From Bifidobacteriaceae bacterium (GTDB lineage: Bacteria > Actinomycetota > Actinomycetes > Actinomycetales > WQXJ01): a stretch of DNA of 64,000 nucleotides. Both the position numbers and the translations under genes were made by a program. How positions within the stretch are numbered: position 1 is the stretch's first letter; each line of letters begins with the position of its first letter. Positions 28,327-40,328 of the stretch are shown here, piece by piece. The notes beneath the pieces were generated by a model. The model did not search any database and had not been told where the DNA came from. It saw only the letters and a program-made list of their open reading frames with translations. Where the stretch lies: assembly GCA_031281585.1 (NCBI GenBank), contig JAITFE010000059.1:1-64000 (forward strand), in the 5' to 3' direction.

Positions 28327-30414
28327 ATGCGCCCGGTGAGAGAGTTGACGCGAACGGTGGCGCCGTTCGCGGTCGTGTCGGACTTCACGCCGTCTGGCGA
28401 CCAGCCGGAGGCGATCGCGGAACTCGCGGAGCGGATCAACGCGGGGGAGAAGGACGTGGTGCTGCTGGGCGCCACCGGCACCGGCAAGACGGCGACCACG
28501 GCCTGGCTGATCGAGCAACTCCAGCGCCCCACGCTGGTGATAGAGCCGAACAAGACTCTGGCGGCCCAGTTGGCGACGGAGTTCAGGGAACTGCTGCCGA
28601 ACAACGCGGTGGAATACTTCGTCTCCTACTACGACTACTACCAGCCGGAGGCCTACATCCCGCAGACCGACACGTACATCGAGAAGGACTCCTCGATCAA
28701 CGACGAGGTCGAACGGTTGCGCCACTCCGCCACCTCGTCGCTGCTCACCAGGCGGGACACGGTGGTGGTGGCCTCGGTCAGCTGCATCTACGGCCTGGGG
28801 ACCCCTCAAGAGTATGTGGACCGCATGGTCCAGTTGGAAGTGGGGCAGCAGATCGAGCGGGACGACCTGCTCAGGCAGTTCATCGCCATGCAGTACGCCC
28901 GCAACGACATGGCCTTCACGCGCGGAACCTTCAGGGTGCGGGGGGACACGGTCGAGATCATCCCGATGTATGAGGAGTTGGCACTGCGAGTCGAGTTCTT
29001 CGGGGATGAGATCGAGGGCCTGGCGACCCTGCACCCGCTGACCGGGGAGGTGATCCAGACGGAGGCGAACGTCAACATCTTCCCGGCCTCGCACTATGTG
29101 GCCGGGCCGGAACGGATGGAAAAGGCCATCCGGGGGATCGAAGCCGAATTGGAGACGCGCCTGGAGGAACTGGACCGCCAAAACAAGCAGCTGGAGTCCC
29201 AGCGGCTCCGCATGCGCACCACTTACGACCTGGAGATGATGCGGCAGATCGGCACGTGCGCCGGAATTGAGAACTACTCGCGCCACATTGACGGCCGGGG
29301 CGTCGGCACCCCGCCGAACACGCTCCTGGACTATTTCCCCGAGGACTTCCTGCTGGTGATCGACGAGTCGCATGTGACGGTCCCGCAAATCGGGGCGATG
29401 TACGAGGGCGACATGTCGCGCAAACGCACCTTGGTGGAACACGGTTTCCGGCTCCCGTCCGCGCTGGACAACCGGCCGCTGCGCTGGGAGGAGTTCCTGG
29501 AGCGGATCGGCCAGACGGTGTACCTCTCAGCCACCCCCGGCCCGTATGAGCTGTCCCTCTCGGACGGCGTGGTGGAGCAGATCATCCGCCCCACCGGCCT
29601 GGTGGACCCGTCGGTGGAGGTCCGCCCCACCAAGGGCCAGATCGACGACCTGCTCCACGAGGTCCGCCTGCGCGCGGAGCGCGACGAGCGCGTGCTGGTC
29701 ACCACCTTGACCAAGAAGATGGCGGAAGACCTGACCGGCTATCTAGCCGGCCACGACGTGCGGGTGCGTTACCTGCATTCGGACATCGACACGCTCAAGC
29801 GGGTCGAGTTGCTGCGCGACCTGCGCCTGGGCCAGTTCGACGTGCTGGTCGGCATCAACCTGTTGCGGGAGGGCCTGGACCTGCCAGAAGTCTCCCTGGT
29901 GGCGATCCTCGACGCGGACAAGCAGGGCTTCCTGCGTTCGGGCACCTCCCTGATCCAAACGATCGGCCGCGCCGCCCGCAACGTCTCCGGGGCGGTGGTG
30001 ATGTACGCGGACGAGGTCACCGCCGCCATGGCGGACGCCATCGGCGAGACGGACCGCCGCCGCGCCAAACAGGTCGCCTACAACACCGAACGCGGGTTGG
30101 ACCCGCAACCGTTGCGCAAGCGGATCGCGGACATCACAGACGCGCTGATCAGGGAAGACCAGGACACGGAACGCCTTTTGTCCAGTGCGGACCGGTCCCC
30201 TTCCGGTTACAAGGGCCTGACCGGTTCGGCGGAGCGGCGGGGCGGGCCGAAGGAGCCAGCGTTGGTGGGCCAAATCCTAGACGAGATCTCATCCCTCACG
30301 GAGTTGATGCGCGCCGCCGCAGGCGACCTGCGTTTCGAGGTGGCGGCCCGCTACCGCGACCAGATCGCGGAACTGAAACGCGAGCTGCGCGAGGTGCGGG
30401 AGGCCATCCACTGA
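28327..30414 (+). CDS. uvrB: Excinuclease ABC subunit B
   Basis: This is the damage-verification helicase of nucleotide excision repair, which acts with UvrA and UvrC. Walker A is [13 protein letters not shown], the damage-wedging beta-hairpin lies in [20 protein letters not shown], the DEAD-type box is VIDESH, and the C-terminal UVR motif for binding UvrC is at about 30285-30400 ([18 protein letters not shown]). The length of about 695 residues is normal. An upstream GTG at 28303 would add 8 residues, but a promoter-like TAGGTT overlaps that part, so ATG 28327 is preferred. It converges on the iron-uptake operon. Confidence 0.96.
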   Translation: MRPVRELTRTVAPFAVVSDFTPSGDQPEAIAELAERINAGEKDVVLLGATGTGKTATTAWLIEQLQRPTLVIEPNKTLAAQLATEFRELLPNNAVEYFVSYYDYYQPEAYIPQTDTYIEKDSSINDEVERLRHSATSSLLTRRDTVVVASVSCIYGLGTPQEYVDRMVQLEVGQQIERDDLLRQFIAMQYARNDMAFTRGTFRVRGDTVEIIPMYEELALRVEFFGDEIEGLATLHPLTGEVIQTEANVNIFPASHYVAGPERMEKAIRGIEAELETRLEELDRQNKQLESQRLRMRTTYDLEMMRQIGTCAGIENYSRHIDGRGVGTPPNTLLDYFPEDFLLVIDESHVTVPQIGAMYEGDMSRKRTLVEHGFRLPSALDNRPLRWEEFLERIGQTVYLSATPGPYELSLSDGVVEQIIRPTGLVDPSVEVRPTKGQIDDLLHEVRLRAERDERVLVTTLTKKMAEDLTGYLAGHDVRVRYLHSDIDTLKRVELLRDLRLGQFDVLVGINLLREGLDLPEVSLVAILDADKQGFLRSGTSLIQTIGRAARNVSGAVVMYADEVTAAMADAIGETDRRRAKQVAYNTERGLDPQPLRKRIADITDALIREDQDTERLLSSADRSPSGYKGLTGSAERRGGPKEPALVGQILDEISSLTELMRAAAGDLRFEVAARYRDQIAELKRELREVREAIH

Positions 30415-30430
30415 GCCGCCAGGGCCGCTG

Positions 30431-31447
30431 TCAGGCGACATCCTTGGAGTTGAGCAGGATCTCGGTCAGGTACTTGAACTGAGCGGCTTGCGAGTTGTAG
30501 TCGAACGCCGCGTCTTGCCAGGTGTAAACCTGGCCGGCCGCCAGCGCGGGGTGGGCCGCGAACGTCGGCTGCTCGCGGAAGTCCGCCTCCTGGTAGCCCT
30601 CGGTGAAAACCAGGAGCACATCGCCGGTCATGGTCTGGGCCGCGTTCTCCCAGGAGTACACGTCCCAGTAGAAGTCGCCGTCGGGGTTCAGGTCCGTGAA
30701 GGTCAGGCCGAGGCTGGTGTACAACTCGGTGCTCGGCTCGTCTTGCGGCTTGACCAGGTAAATGCCGTCTGGACTGCCGTAGATCATGGTGAGTTCGAGG
30801 TCGGACTCCTGGGCGGCCGCCGTCAGCGTGTCGGCGGCGGCGTAATAGGCGGCTCTTGCCTGGTCGATCGCGCCCGGGTCCGCGCCAAGGGCGCGGGCCA
30901 GTTCGTTGAGGTCCTCAACCACCTGCGCTCCGGCGCCGCCAATCCTGACGACCGCGATCGGGGCGATCTTCTCAAGCTGAAGCTGTTGCTCCATGTCCGC
31001 CACGGCGTAGTAGGGCTCTTCCAAACTCAGGGTGCCCTCGCGGTCGGTCGGGTAGATGCCTGTCACGATCAGTTCGGGTTCCGCGCCTGCCAGGGCCTCA
31101 AGGTCGATTTCCCCGTAGGTGTTGCCGACAATCGCCACTTCGGCGAGGTCGTAGTCGGCGAAGCGTTGGTCGGTGGCCACGTCCTCACGCCCAAAGATCG
31201 CGACGGGCGTGATCCCGTAGCTGAGGAGTCCAATCGCGTAATCGGCGAACGCGGCGATCCGCGTGGGCTGGCTCTCCAGCTTTATGGCGAGGCCGGCACC
31301 GTCGGTGTAGGTCCAACCCGTCGATTGGGCGGTCGGGGACTGCTGCGCGGCGGGCTCATCCGAGTTGGAGCATCCGGTCAGGGCGGTGGCGGCCGCCAAC
31401 GCGGCCAAGCACAGCGCGGTGCAACGCACCGCCAGGGGAGAAGTCAT
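30431..31447 (-). CDS. Iron-siderophore ABC transporter substrate-binding lipoprotein
   Basis: An extracellular lipoprotein that captures ferric siderophore and delivers it to the permease pair upstream. The signal peptide ends in a lipobox ALTGC with the lipidated cysteine at residue 26, followed by a Ser/Asp/Glu-rich linker. The remainder has the periplasmic-binding fold typical of FecB/FepB-like proteins (IAAFADYAIGLLSYGITPVAIFGRED, LEALAGAEPELIVTGIY). It is the last gene of the locus and is separated from the ATPase gene by 46 bases that contain an iron box and a -10-like sequence, so it can be expressed on its own. The specific siderophore cannot be told. Confidence 0.93.
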   Translation of the reverse strand: MTSPLAVRCTALCLAALAAATALTGCSNSDEPAAQQSPTAQSTGWTYTDGAGLAIKLESQPTRIAAFADYAIGLLSYGITPVAIFGREDVATDQRFADYDLAEVAIVGNTYGEIDLEALAGAEPELIVTGIYPTDREGTLSLEEPYYAVADMEQQLQLEKIAPIAVVRIGGAGAQVVEDLNELARALGADPGAIDQARAAYYAAADTLTAAAQESDLELTMIYGSPDGIYLVKPQDEPSTELYTSLGLTFTDLNPDGDFYWDVYSWENAAQTMTGDVLLVFTEGYQEADFREQPTFAAHPALAAGQVYTWQDAAFDYNSQAAQFKYLTEILLNSKDVA

Positions 31448-31452
31448 GACTG

Positions 31453-31471
31453 TTAGCTTAGCCTAACCTAA
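31453..31471 (-). promoter_or_regulatory. DtxR/IdeR iron box before the substrate-binding gene
   Basis: The plus strand reads TTAGCTTAGCCTAACCTAA, one mismatch from the consensus TTAGGTTAGSCTAACCTAA. It ends 5 bases before the ATG at 31447. On the minus strand the box includes TAAGCT at -13 to -8, a suitable -10 for a leaderless transcript. An iron-loaded DtxR/IdeR repressor bound here would cover the promoter. Confidence 0.85.
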
Positions 31472-31493
31472 CGGTGGGTCTGCCTCTTGTCGG

Positions 31494-32285
31494 TCAGGGC
31501 GCGGGCACCACCAGCGGCGAGCCGGTCGCTGGATCCGGAATGACCTGGGCGTCCAAGCCGAACGCCAGCTTGAGGGTGGCCGGGGTCAGCACCTCCCAAG
31601 GCGGCCCGTCCGCCACCACCCGGCCGTCGCCCAAGGCGATGAGGCGGTCGGAAAAGCGCCCGGCCAGCGAGAGATCGTGCAGCACCATCAACACGGTGGT
31701 GCCCCGCTCCCGGTTGACTCGGCGCACCAGGCGGAGCACGTCGAGTTGGTGGGCCAGGTCCAGGAAGGTGGTCGGCTCGTCCAGCAGCGCGACCGGGGTC
31801 TGCTGCGCCAGAATCAGCGCTATCCAAGCGCGCTGGATCTGACCGCCGGACAGCGTCGCCACGTCCCGTTCGGCCAGGTCCGCCAGGCCGGTGGCGGCTA
31901 GCGCGCTGTCCACCGCCGCCGTGTCGGCGGCGGCCCACGCACGGAACCAGGCCTGGTGCGGATGGCGCCCTCGTGAAACCAGCTCCCGCACCGTGGTGGC
32001 CGGGGGAGTCAAGGGCTTCTGGGGCAGGACGGCCAGACGCCGCGCGAGCTGACGGGTCGGCATCGAGCTCAAGGGCCGACCCTCCACGGCGACATGCCCG
32101 GCCGCGGCCGGCAGCAGGCGGCCAAAAGCGCGCAACAGGGTCGACTTGCCGGAACCGTTGGCGCCGACCAGCGTGGTCACCTGGCCGGGTTGGATGGCCA
32201 GAGACAGCGCGGTGAACACTGGTTCGCCGCCGTAGCCCAGAGTGACGCCGTGAGCCTCAAGCGTGGGATTGGCCGGTCTATTCAT
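31494..32285 (-). CDS. Iron-siderophore ABC transporter ATP-binding protein
   Basis: The cytoplasmic ATPase of the siderophore importer (FecE/FhuC type). Walker A is LVGANGSGKSTLL, the signature is TLSGGQIQRAWIA, Walker B is VALLDEPTTFLD and the H-loop is VLMVLHDLSLA. Its 263 residues are typical. The start overlaps the end of the second permease gene by 8 bp, so it is cotranscribed with the two permeases. Confidence 0.95.
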   Translation of the reverse strand: MNRPANPTLEAHGVTLGYGGEPVFTALSLAIQPGQVTTLVGANGSGKSTLLRAFGRLLPAAAGHVAVEGRPLSSMPTRQLARRLAVLPQKPLTPPATTVRELVSRGRHPHQAWFRAWAAADTAAVDSALAATGLADLAERDVATLSGGQIQRAWIALILAQQTPVALLDEPTTFLDLAHQLDVLRLVRRVNRERGTTVLMVLHDLSLAGRFSDRLIALGDGRVVADGPPWEVLTPATLKLAFGLDAQVIPDPATGSPLVVPAP

Positions 32286-33315
32286 AGCTCCCCCTCCCGC
32301 CCGGACGGCGGATCAGCAACCAAATCAGGTACGGCGCCCCCACCACCGCGGTGATGATGCCGACGGGCGTCTCACCGGGCAAGACGCCTCGCGACACGGC
32401 GTCGGCGCCGGCCACCAACACCGCCCCGGCCAGCGCGGAGGCAACCAGCGGAGGCCGTGCCGCCCCGGCCAGGCGGAGCGCGATTTGAGGCGCCACGAAG
32501 GCCGCGAACTCGACGGGCCCGCTCGCGGAGACGGCGGCGGCCGTCAGAACCACGGCGCATCCGATCACGATCAGCCGATGCCGTTGCAGCGGCACGCCCA
32601 GCCCGGCCGCCAATTCATCGCCCAGTTGGCCCACGGCCAGGTTCCGGGCCTGTGTGGCGGCCACGGGCGCCATCACGGCAAGGGCCGCCAACACGGGCCA
32701 AACGCTGGCCCAAGAGATCCCCGAGAGGTTGCCCACCATCCATTGCGCGGCGGCGGAGGCGTCGGTGATCCGGGCTGTGGCGATCAAGTAGCTGGTGACC
32801 CCGCCCAGCGCGGCAGTGGCTCCAATCCCGATCAAGATCAGGCGATAGCTCTCCACCCCGCCCCGCCAGGCCAAGCCGTAGACGACGGCGGCAGTGGCCA
32901 AAGCCCCGACTGCGGCGGCGGCCGGCATTCCCAAGGTCAGCAAAATGGGGCCCACGCCGTAGGTGCCGCCGCCCAGGCAGATCGCGGCCACGGCGCCGGC
33001 CGCCGCGCCCGAGGTCACGCCGAGGATGTCGGGAGTGGCCAGGGGATTGCGGGCGAACGTTTGCGTCAAGGCTCCGGCCAGACCCAGGCAGGCGCCCACG
33101 GCCAGGCCGCCCACCACGCGCGGGAGCCGGAATTCGAGCATCACCAGTTCCTGAGCCGGCGCTCCGGCCCCCAGCAGAACCCGTGCGATTTCAGCGGTCG
33201 TCAATTGCGACGACCCGGCCCTGATTCCGGCCAAGCCGACGGCCACGCACGCGCACGCGGCGAGAACGGTGACCAAGTGGCGGCGGCGCGCCCGGCGCTC
33301 CGGCGGACAGGTCAT
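32278..33315 (-). CDS. FecCD-family iron-siderophore permease (second)
   Basis: One of two membrane subunits of the importer, with about 9-10 hydrophobic helices in 345 residues. Family segments include LEFRLPRVVGGLAVGACLGLAGALTQ, NPLATPDILGVTSGAAAGA and the coupling region LPGETPVGIITAVVGAPYLIWLL at the end. The start is placed at ATG 33315 because it overlaps the preceding permease stop by 4 bp (ATGA) and matches family N-termini; the open frame continues upstream but only as a shadow of the first permease. Confidence 0.94.
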   Translation of the reverse strand: MTCPPERRARRRHLVTVLAACACVAVGLAGIRAGSSQLTTAEIARVLLGAGAPAQELVMLEFRLPRVVGGLAVGACLGLAGALTQTFARNPLATPDILGVTSGAAAGAVAAICLGGGTYGVGPILLTLGMPAAAAVGALATAAVVYGLAWRGGVESYRLILIGIGATAALGGVTSYLIATARITDASAAAQWMVGNLSGISWASVWPVLAALAVMAPVAATQARNLAVGQLGDELAAGLGVPLQRHRLIVIGCAVVLTAAAVSASGPVEFAAFVAPQIALRLAGAARPPLVASALAGAVLVAGADAVSRGVLPGETPVGIITAVVGAPYLIWLLIRRPGGRGSYE

Positions 33316-34340
33316 AGCGCGGCCATCCGCACCCGCCGGACTATGGCGACGAACGCGATGCCCCCGAGCACCGCCAGCACCGTTCCCACGGGGACCTCGC
33401 CGTTGCCGCCGCCGAGGCGGCCCACCACGTCGCACAGCATCAAAACACCGGCCCCGACCGCGGCCGAAGTGGGGATCAGCCACCGGTGGTCCCCGCCAAC
33501 GGCCGCTCTGGCGATATGCGGAGCGGTCAAGCCGACAAACCCAATGGGTCCGGTGATCGCCACCGCGCTGGCCGTCAGCAGTGTGACTGCCGCCAGGCCG
33601 GTCATCCGCGCCCGAACCAGATTCTCGCCCAGGCCGCGCGCGACGTCCGTCCCCAGGGCGAGGCTGTTCAGCGCTCTGGCGTTGGCCGCGGCGAACACGC
33701 CACCGGCGGCAGCCGCGACCACCGCCACCCAGATTCCGGAGAGCGTCCGGCCCGACAGGGAGCCGATCACCCAGACGCGGTAGGCCGCCAAGGTGGCCTC
33801 GTCGCCCAGCACTATGAAGGAGGTGACGGCGGCCAACAGGGTGGAGACCGCCGTGCCCGCGATCGCCAAGGGGACGGGGCTGGACAGGCCACGGCCGAGC
33901 GCCGCGACCCCAAAGACCACAATCGTCGCGGCCACCGCCCCGATCAGGGCAAACCAAAGAGTGGCGAGTGTGGATGTCGTGCCCGCCACCCGAACCCCAA
34001 TTACAACCGCGAGGGAGGCTCCGGCGGAAACGCCGAAGATGCCCGGATCCGCCAGCGGGTTCCGCGTCTGGCCTTGCATGACCGCGCCGGCGGCGCCCAG
34101 GCACATACCCACGACCAGCCCCAGGACGGTGCGCGGCACCCGCGACCCCCAAACCACCGCGTCCACGTCGGCGGCCGGATTGGCCAACCGCCGCACCACG
34201 GCGGCGGGGTCGATCGCCTTGCTGCCAAGGAGCAGACTGGCGGCCACCGCCGCGACCACTCCAAGCGCGATCAGGGTAAGCGCGCTCGACCGGCGCCCGT
34301 GAACGCGCCCTGATTGCGGGCGGGGGAGCGAAAGGGGCAC
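33312..34340 (-). CDS. FecCD-family iron-siderophore permease (first)
   Basis: The first gene of the siderophore operon, encoding a 342-residue polytopic permease that pairs with the second one. Hallmarks are SRVPRTVLGLVVGMCLGAAGAVMQGQTRNPLADPG (begins near 68), TGPIGFVGLTAPHIAR and GEVPVGTVLAVLGGIAFVAIVRR. It starts with GTG just below an iron box. There is no usable ribosome site spacing (GGGA abuts the start), whereas TAACCT lies at -12 to -7, so a leaderless transcript controlled by the iron box is likely. Confidence 0.94.
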   Translation of the reverse strand: MPLSLPRPQSGRVHGRRSSALTLIALGVVAAVAASLLLGSKAIDPAAVVRRLANPAADVDAVVWGSRVPRTVLGLVVGMCLGAAGAVMQGQTRNPLADPGIFGVSAGASLAVVIGVRVAGTTSTLATLWFALIGAVAATIVVFGVAALGRGLSSPVPLAIAGTAVSTLLAAVTSFIVLGDEATLAAYRVWVIGSLSGRTLSGIWVAVVAAAAGGVFAAANARALNSLALGTDVARGLGENLVRARMTGLAAVTLLTASAVAITGPIGFVGLTAPHIARAAVGGDHRWLIPTSAAVGAGVLMLCDVVGRLGGGNGEVPVGTVLAVLGGIAFVAIVRRVRMAAL

Positions 34341-34344
34341 TCCC

Positions 34345-34363
34345 TTAGGTTAGCCTCACCTAA
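34345..34363 (-). promoter_or_regulatory. DtxR/IdeR iron box before the permease operon
   Basis: The plus strand reads TTAGGTTAGCCTCACCTAA, one mismatch from the DtxR/IdeR consensus. It ends 4 bases before the GTG of the first permease and overlaps a -10-like TAACCT on the minus strand. The permease-ATPase operon should be repressed in iron-replete cells. Confidence 0.88.
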
Positions 34364-34420
34364 AGCCCTAATGGGCCGGGTGGGCGCGATCCGGCCGGGC
34401 GCGGAGCCGCCCGCGCGGTT

Positions 34421-34945
34421 TCAGGAGGCCTCGGGGATCTCCTGGGTCAGCGCCTCCGCCTCGGCGGCGTCTTCGGGGAGACGCCGCTCAAGCAAGACGG
34501 CATCGTGCCTGACGCCGTTGACCTGGGCGAAGCGCTCGCGCCGGCCGACTGTGCGGAAGCCGGAGTCTTTGAGCAGGTGAAGGGCTGCCGTGTTCTGCGG
34601 CGCCACGTAAACCTGCAGCGTCCAAAAGCCCGCCTCGTCGGCTGCGGCGATCAGATTGGCCAGCAGATGGCGGCCGAATCCCTGGCCCCGGTAGGCGGGC
34701 TCCACGAAGACGGCCACCCCGGCCACTCCGGCGAAGGCGGGACGGTTCGAGACCGGCTCGAGGGCCGCCCAACCGGTCACCCGGCCCTCGCGGTTAGCCG
34801 CCACCAAGCGATGGTTCGGCAGGTAGCGCTCTTCCCACTGCTCCGGCGTTGGCAGTTGGTCGTCCAGCGCCGCCGGTCCCAGTGATCCCGCCATAATGGC
34901 CGAGACGTCTTCCCAGTCGCGCGGGAGCAGCGGTCGAATATGCAT
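34421..34945 (-). CDS. GNAT-family N-acetyltransferase
   Basis: A 174-residue acetyltransferase. The N-terminus MHIRPLLPRDWEDVSAIMAGSL and the acetyl-CoA loop VFVEPAYRGQGFGRHLLANLI (R/Q-G-x-G type) are standard, followed by ALHLLKDSGFRTVGRRERF. The pattern resembles phosphinothricin/amino-acid acetyltransferases, but the substrate cannot be inferred. ATG 34945 is chosen because homology begins there; the open frame upstream overlaps the preceding gene. It lies one base after the stop of the YciI-like gene and is presumably cotranscribed with it. Confidence 0.88.
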   Translation of the reverse strand: MHIRPLLPRDWEDVSAIMAGSLGPAALDDQLPTPEQWEERYLPNHRLVAANREGRVTGWAALEPVSNRPAFAGVAGVAVFVEPAYRGQGFGRHLLANLIAAADEAGFWTLQVYVAPQNTAALHLLKDSGFRTVGRRERFAQVNGVRHDAVLLERRLPEDAAEAEALTQEIPEAS

Positions 34946-34946
34946 G

Positions 34947-35231
34947 TCAGCCTTCCGTGAACGGCCCCAGGGTGGGGCTCCAGGGACGAATCGCGGCTTG
35001 GTCGACCAAGCCCGCGCGAACGATCGGATCGGCGGCGACCAGGGCTTCGGCGTCCTGGAGCCCGTCAACCCGGATTATCAAAAGGCCCTCGAGGGCGTCT
35101 GCGAACGGGCCTGAGGCGAGCAACGTCCCCTCGTCGAGCCTTTCCGCAAGATAGGCCCGGTGGGCCGGCTTGGCGGCCGCGACCGCCTCTTGGTTGTCGG
35201 CGTAACGATAGTGGACGGCAAAGATCGCCAT
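34947..35231 (-). CDS. YciI-like protein
   Basis: A 94-residue protein with the YciI fold pattern: MAIFAVHYRYADN, then PAHRAYLAERLDEGTLLASGPFADALEGLLIIRVDG with the conserved His and the GPF loop, then AEALVAADPIVRAGLVDQAAIRPW. YciI-like proteins are small and dimeric, and their enzymatic role is mostly unproven. The start at ATG 35231 matches family N-termini. It precedes the GNAT gene in a two-gene unit and is divergent from uvrA. Confidence 0.88.
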   Translation of the reverse strand: MAIFAVHYRYADNQEAVAAAKPAHRAYLAERLDEGTLLASGPFADALEGLLIIRVDGLQDAEALVAADPIVRAGLVDQAAIRPWSPTLGPFTEG

Positions 35232-35376
35232 CGGTCCCCTCCTCAGCTGTGTCCAGCAATTATGCCACCGCCCCCGCCCGCCCCGGCGGGAACGGCGCAT
35301 CCAATGCCTCCGGGCGCCCGTTGCGGCCTTGAGCGGACATCCGCGCCGGGGCCGTCAGCGTGTCGGACCCAACCCC

Positions 35377-35382
35377 TACAAT
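35377..35382 (+). promoter_or_regulatory. Putative -10 element of leaderless uvrA
   Basis: TACAAT lies at -13 to -8 relative to GTG 35390. It is within the longer reading frame that opens at GTG 35360, so it decides the start in favour of 35390. No LexA box was recognised. Confidence 0.55.
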
Positions 35383-35389
35383 CGTCCGA

Positions 35390-38278
<2,889 letters not shown>

Positions 38279-38300
38279 CCTTCGGTGGGGCGGCCGCGCG

Positions 38301-40157
38301 TCACCGGATGGTGATGCTGTGCTCCTTGAGGAACTCGACCGGGTCGGTGGCCTGGCCGTCTATCAGGACCTCGAAGTGCAGGTGCGGACCGGTCGACTGG
38401 CCGGAGTTCCCCGTCAGCGCGATCTGCTCGCCGCGTACCACCTCGTCCCCCTCCTTGACCAGGATGCCGCCAAGACCGTCCATGTGGAGGTAGCGGGTGG
38501 AGATCCCCTCGCCGTGGTTGATCTCGATGGTCCAGTTGCCGCCCGAATCCTGGTAGACGCGTTCCACCACCCCGTCGTGGGCGGCGTAGATCGGCTTGCC
38601 GCGAGCACCAGCCATGTCCACGCCAGCGTGGAGTTTGAGCACCCCGTAGATCGGGTGGATCCGCATGCCGTATCCGGAGGAGACCGGGCCGGCCCCGGGC
38701 TGGGTCCAGCCGTCCGCGCTGACCATATACGGGGAATCCCCGCCGCGGAGCTGATAGCCCTGCTCCTCCGAGGACCAAGCGACGGCGCCGTCCGCGCGCA
38801 GCAACTGGAGCTCGCCCTGGTCCGTCAAGACCAGCCTGACGCCCGGTGCGGAGGCGTCGGCCACCCAGATGGTCTCTTCGCCGGCGAGCACGACAAGCGT
38901 GCCGTCCCGCCGTAGAAGCAGATTGACGCCGTCGGCTCGTTCGGAGTCAAGCGACCAGAGCTTCTGGTTCCGGTTGTTCAGAAGCGCGATTCCGCCGTCC
39001 GCCTCGACGGTGACGTAGTGGTTGTTGGACGGGCTGGTCAACCGGTCGCCCGCGGCCAACTTGTCGCCAGGCACCAATTCGGTCGGGTAGCGGCGAGTGC
39101 TGGCGACCAGCTGAGCCAGCACCTCTGGCTTCTCGCCCGGCCGCTGAATGAACAGCGTGTAGCTGTAGGAGGTGTCCGGTTGCAGGCCCTTGTCAACGAC
39201 AGAACCCGGGTCCCGCCCCAAAGGCACGTCCACGCCTTCAGCCGGTGTCTGCGGCGGGGCGTCGCCCACGCCACGGCGCAAAGTCAACTGGGCCTCCGGC
39301 TCGGCGGCGAGTTCGCTGACATCCCACCGGAGGATCAGTCCGACATTGGACTCGCTAATGGCCTGAATCTCCGGCCCCGTTTCGCCGATCATGGCCGCCT
39401 CGGCCACCTGCGCGGTCATGGAACGCGACATCAGTTCGGCCATGTTGCGCCGGGAGACCACTTCGATAGTGCTGGCCAGCGGACGCAGCGCGTCCTCTTG
39501 GACGAGCGGGGCCGCGCTGCTCGGCGCTTGTCCCAAGCCGATGAACGCGCTGCCGGCCAGCAGTCCGGCGCATGCGACCGCTGCCGCGCGTTCGGTGTGA
39601 CCACGCAGGTAAACGCGCACGCGGTCGGTCAGCTCCGCAAGGCGCACCCAGGCGCGGCGTCCAACCCAAGCGGACGGGAGCGGCGACGCGCCAATGCGGC
39701 CGGCCCACGCCAGTCCCGCCTGTCCCAATTCGCCGGCGCGCTCGGCGAATCCGCGGGCGATCCGCCGCCAGTCTGGCTCGAGGCGCTCGGGCCGGGGCTG
39801 TTCCGCGACCCATTGAGGTTCCGCCTGGACGCCCGGCTCGCCAGCCCAGGCGTCGGCGTCCCAACCAGCCCATGGCGCCGCCGGCGCGGCCGCGGACTGC
39901 AGCTTGGCGATCTCCGCAAGCAAGTCGAATGACTCCAGATCCGGTTGAGGGGCCGCAATCGGCTCAATCTCCTCAATCACCTCAAGCGGTTCGACCGGCA
40001 AGATCGGCTCAATCGGCTCCCCGAGAACTGGCTGCGGCGCGACAAAGTGGACTGACGCGTCCGTGGCCGAATGGTCCGCCCCCGGGGCCGCCGACTGGTT
40101 GTCCAGCCTGAGCTGCCGCCGGGTCAGCGGATGCGACTCGTCCGGTTCGTCAAGCAT
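38301..40157 (-). CDS. B-lectin/M23 endopeptidase, membrane-anchored
   Basis: A 618-residue envelope protein with an unusual domain order. Residues 1-185 are cytoplasmic, starting with LTRRQLRLDN and rich in Glu, Pro and Ala. A membrane helix lies at about 191-214. A fibronectin-III-like segment covers about 265-345. A bulb-type (D-mannose-binding-like) lectin domain covers about 362-465 (LAAGDRLTSPSNNHYVTVEADG, QLLRADGAVAWSSEE). An M23 metallopeptidase covers 492-612, with zinc ligands H510 and D514 in HAGVD and HLH at 592-594. The zinc ligands are complete, so it should be an active peptidoglycan endopeptidase; the lectin domain probably binds wall or external glycans (inference). Confidence 0.9.
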   Translation of the reverse strand: MLDEPDESHPLTRRQLRLDNQSAAPGADHSATDASVHFVAPQPVLGEPIEPILPVEPLEVIEEIEPIAAPQPDLESFDLLAEIAKLQSAAAPAAPWAGWDADAWAGEPGVQAEPQWVAEQPRPERLEPDWRRIARGFAERAGELGQAGLAWAGRIGASPLPSAWVGRRAWVRLAELTDRVRVYLRGHTERAAAVACAGLLAGSAFIGLGQAPSSAAPLVQEDALRPLASTIEVVSRRNMAELMSRSMTAQVAEAAMIGETGPEIQAISESNVGLILRWDVSELAAEPEAQLTLRRGVGDAPPQTPAEGVDVPLGRDPGSVVDKGLQPDTSYSYTLFIQRPGEKPEVLAQLVASTRRYPTELVPGDKLAAGDRLTSPSNNHYVTVEADGGIALLNNRNQKLWSLDSERADGVNLLLRRDGTLVVLAGEETIWVADASAPGVRLVLTDQGELQLLRADGAVAWSSEEQGYQLRGGDSPYMVSADGWTQPGAGPVSSGYGMRIHPIYGVLKLHAGVDMAGARGKPIYAAHDGVVERVYQDSGGNWTIEINHGEGISTRYLHMDGLGGILVKEGDEVVRGEQIALTGNSGQSTGPHLHFEVLIDGQATDPVEFLKEHSITIR

Positions 40158-40314
40158 TCAGCCAAGACCTCGCCTAATTTGGTTCGCAGGGAGTTAGCCT
40201 GGCGGGGCGCGCCAAGCCGCGATCAGTAAACATGCTAGTACCGGCCCCGCTTGGAAGGGAAACCCTGGCTGCGACCATCACCGGTTCTTCACGCGGCCGT
40301 GCGCGTGGAGGGTT

Positions 40315-40320
40315 TACGGT
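40315..40320 (+). promoter_or_regulatory. Putative -10 element of uvrC
   Basis: TACGGT ends 8 bases before ATG 40329. A GAGGG run sits only 1 base before the ATG, too close to be a good ribosome site, which favours a leaderless start. Confidence 0.45.
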
Positions 40321-40328
40321 TGAGGGCT

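Noticed and set aside
32263-33783. Plus-strand 506-codon frame over the permease genes
   Set aside because: It is antisense to two clear FecCD permeases and has a low-complexity Gly/Arg/His composition.
33316-34152. Fusion of the second permease to a longer N-terminus
   Set aside because: The upstream part of that frame is out of frame with the first permease; homology begins at ATG 33315, which overlaps the first permease stop.
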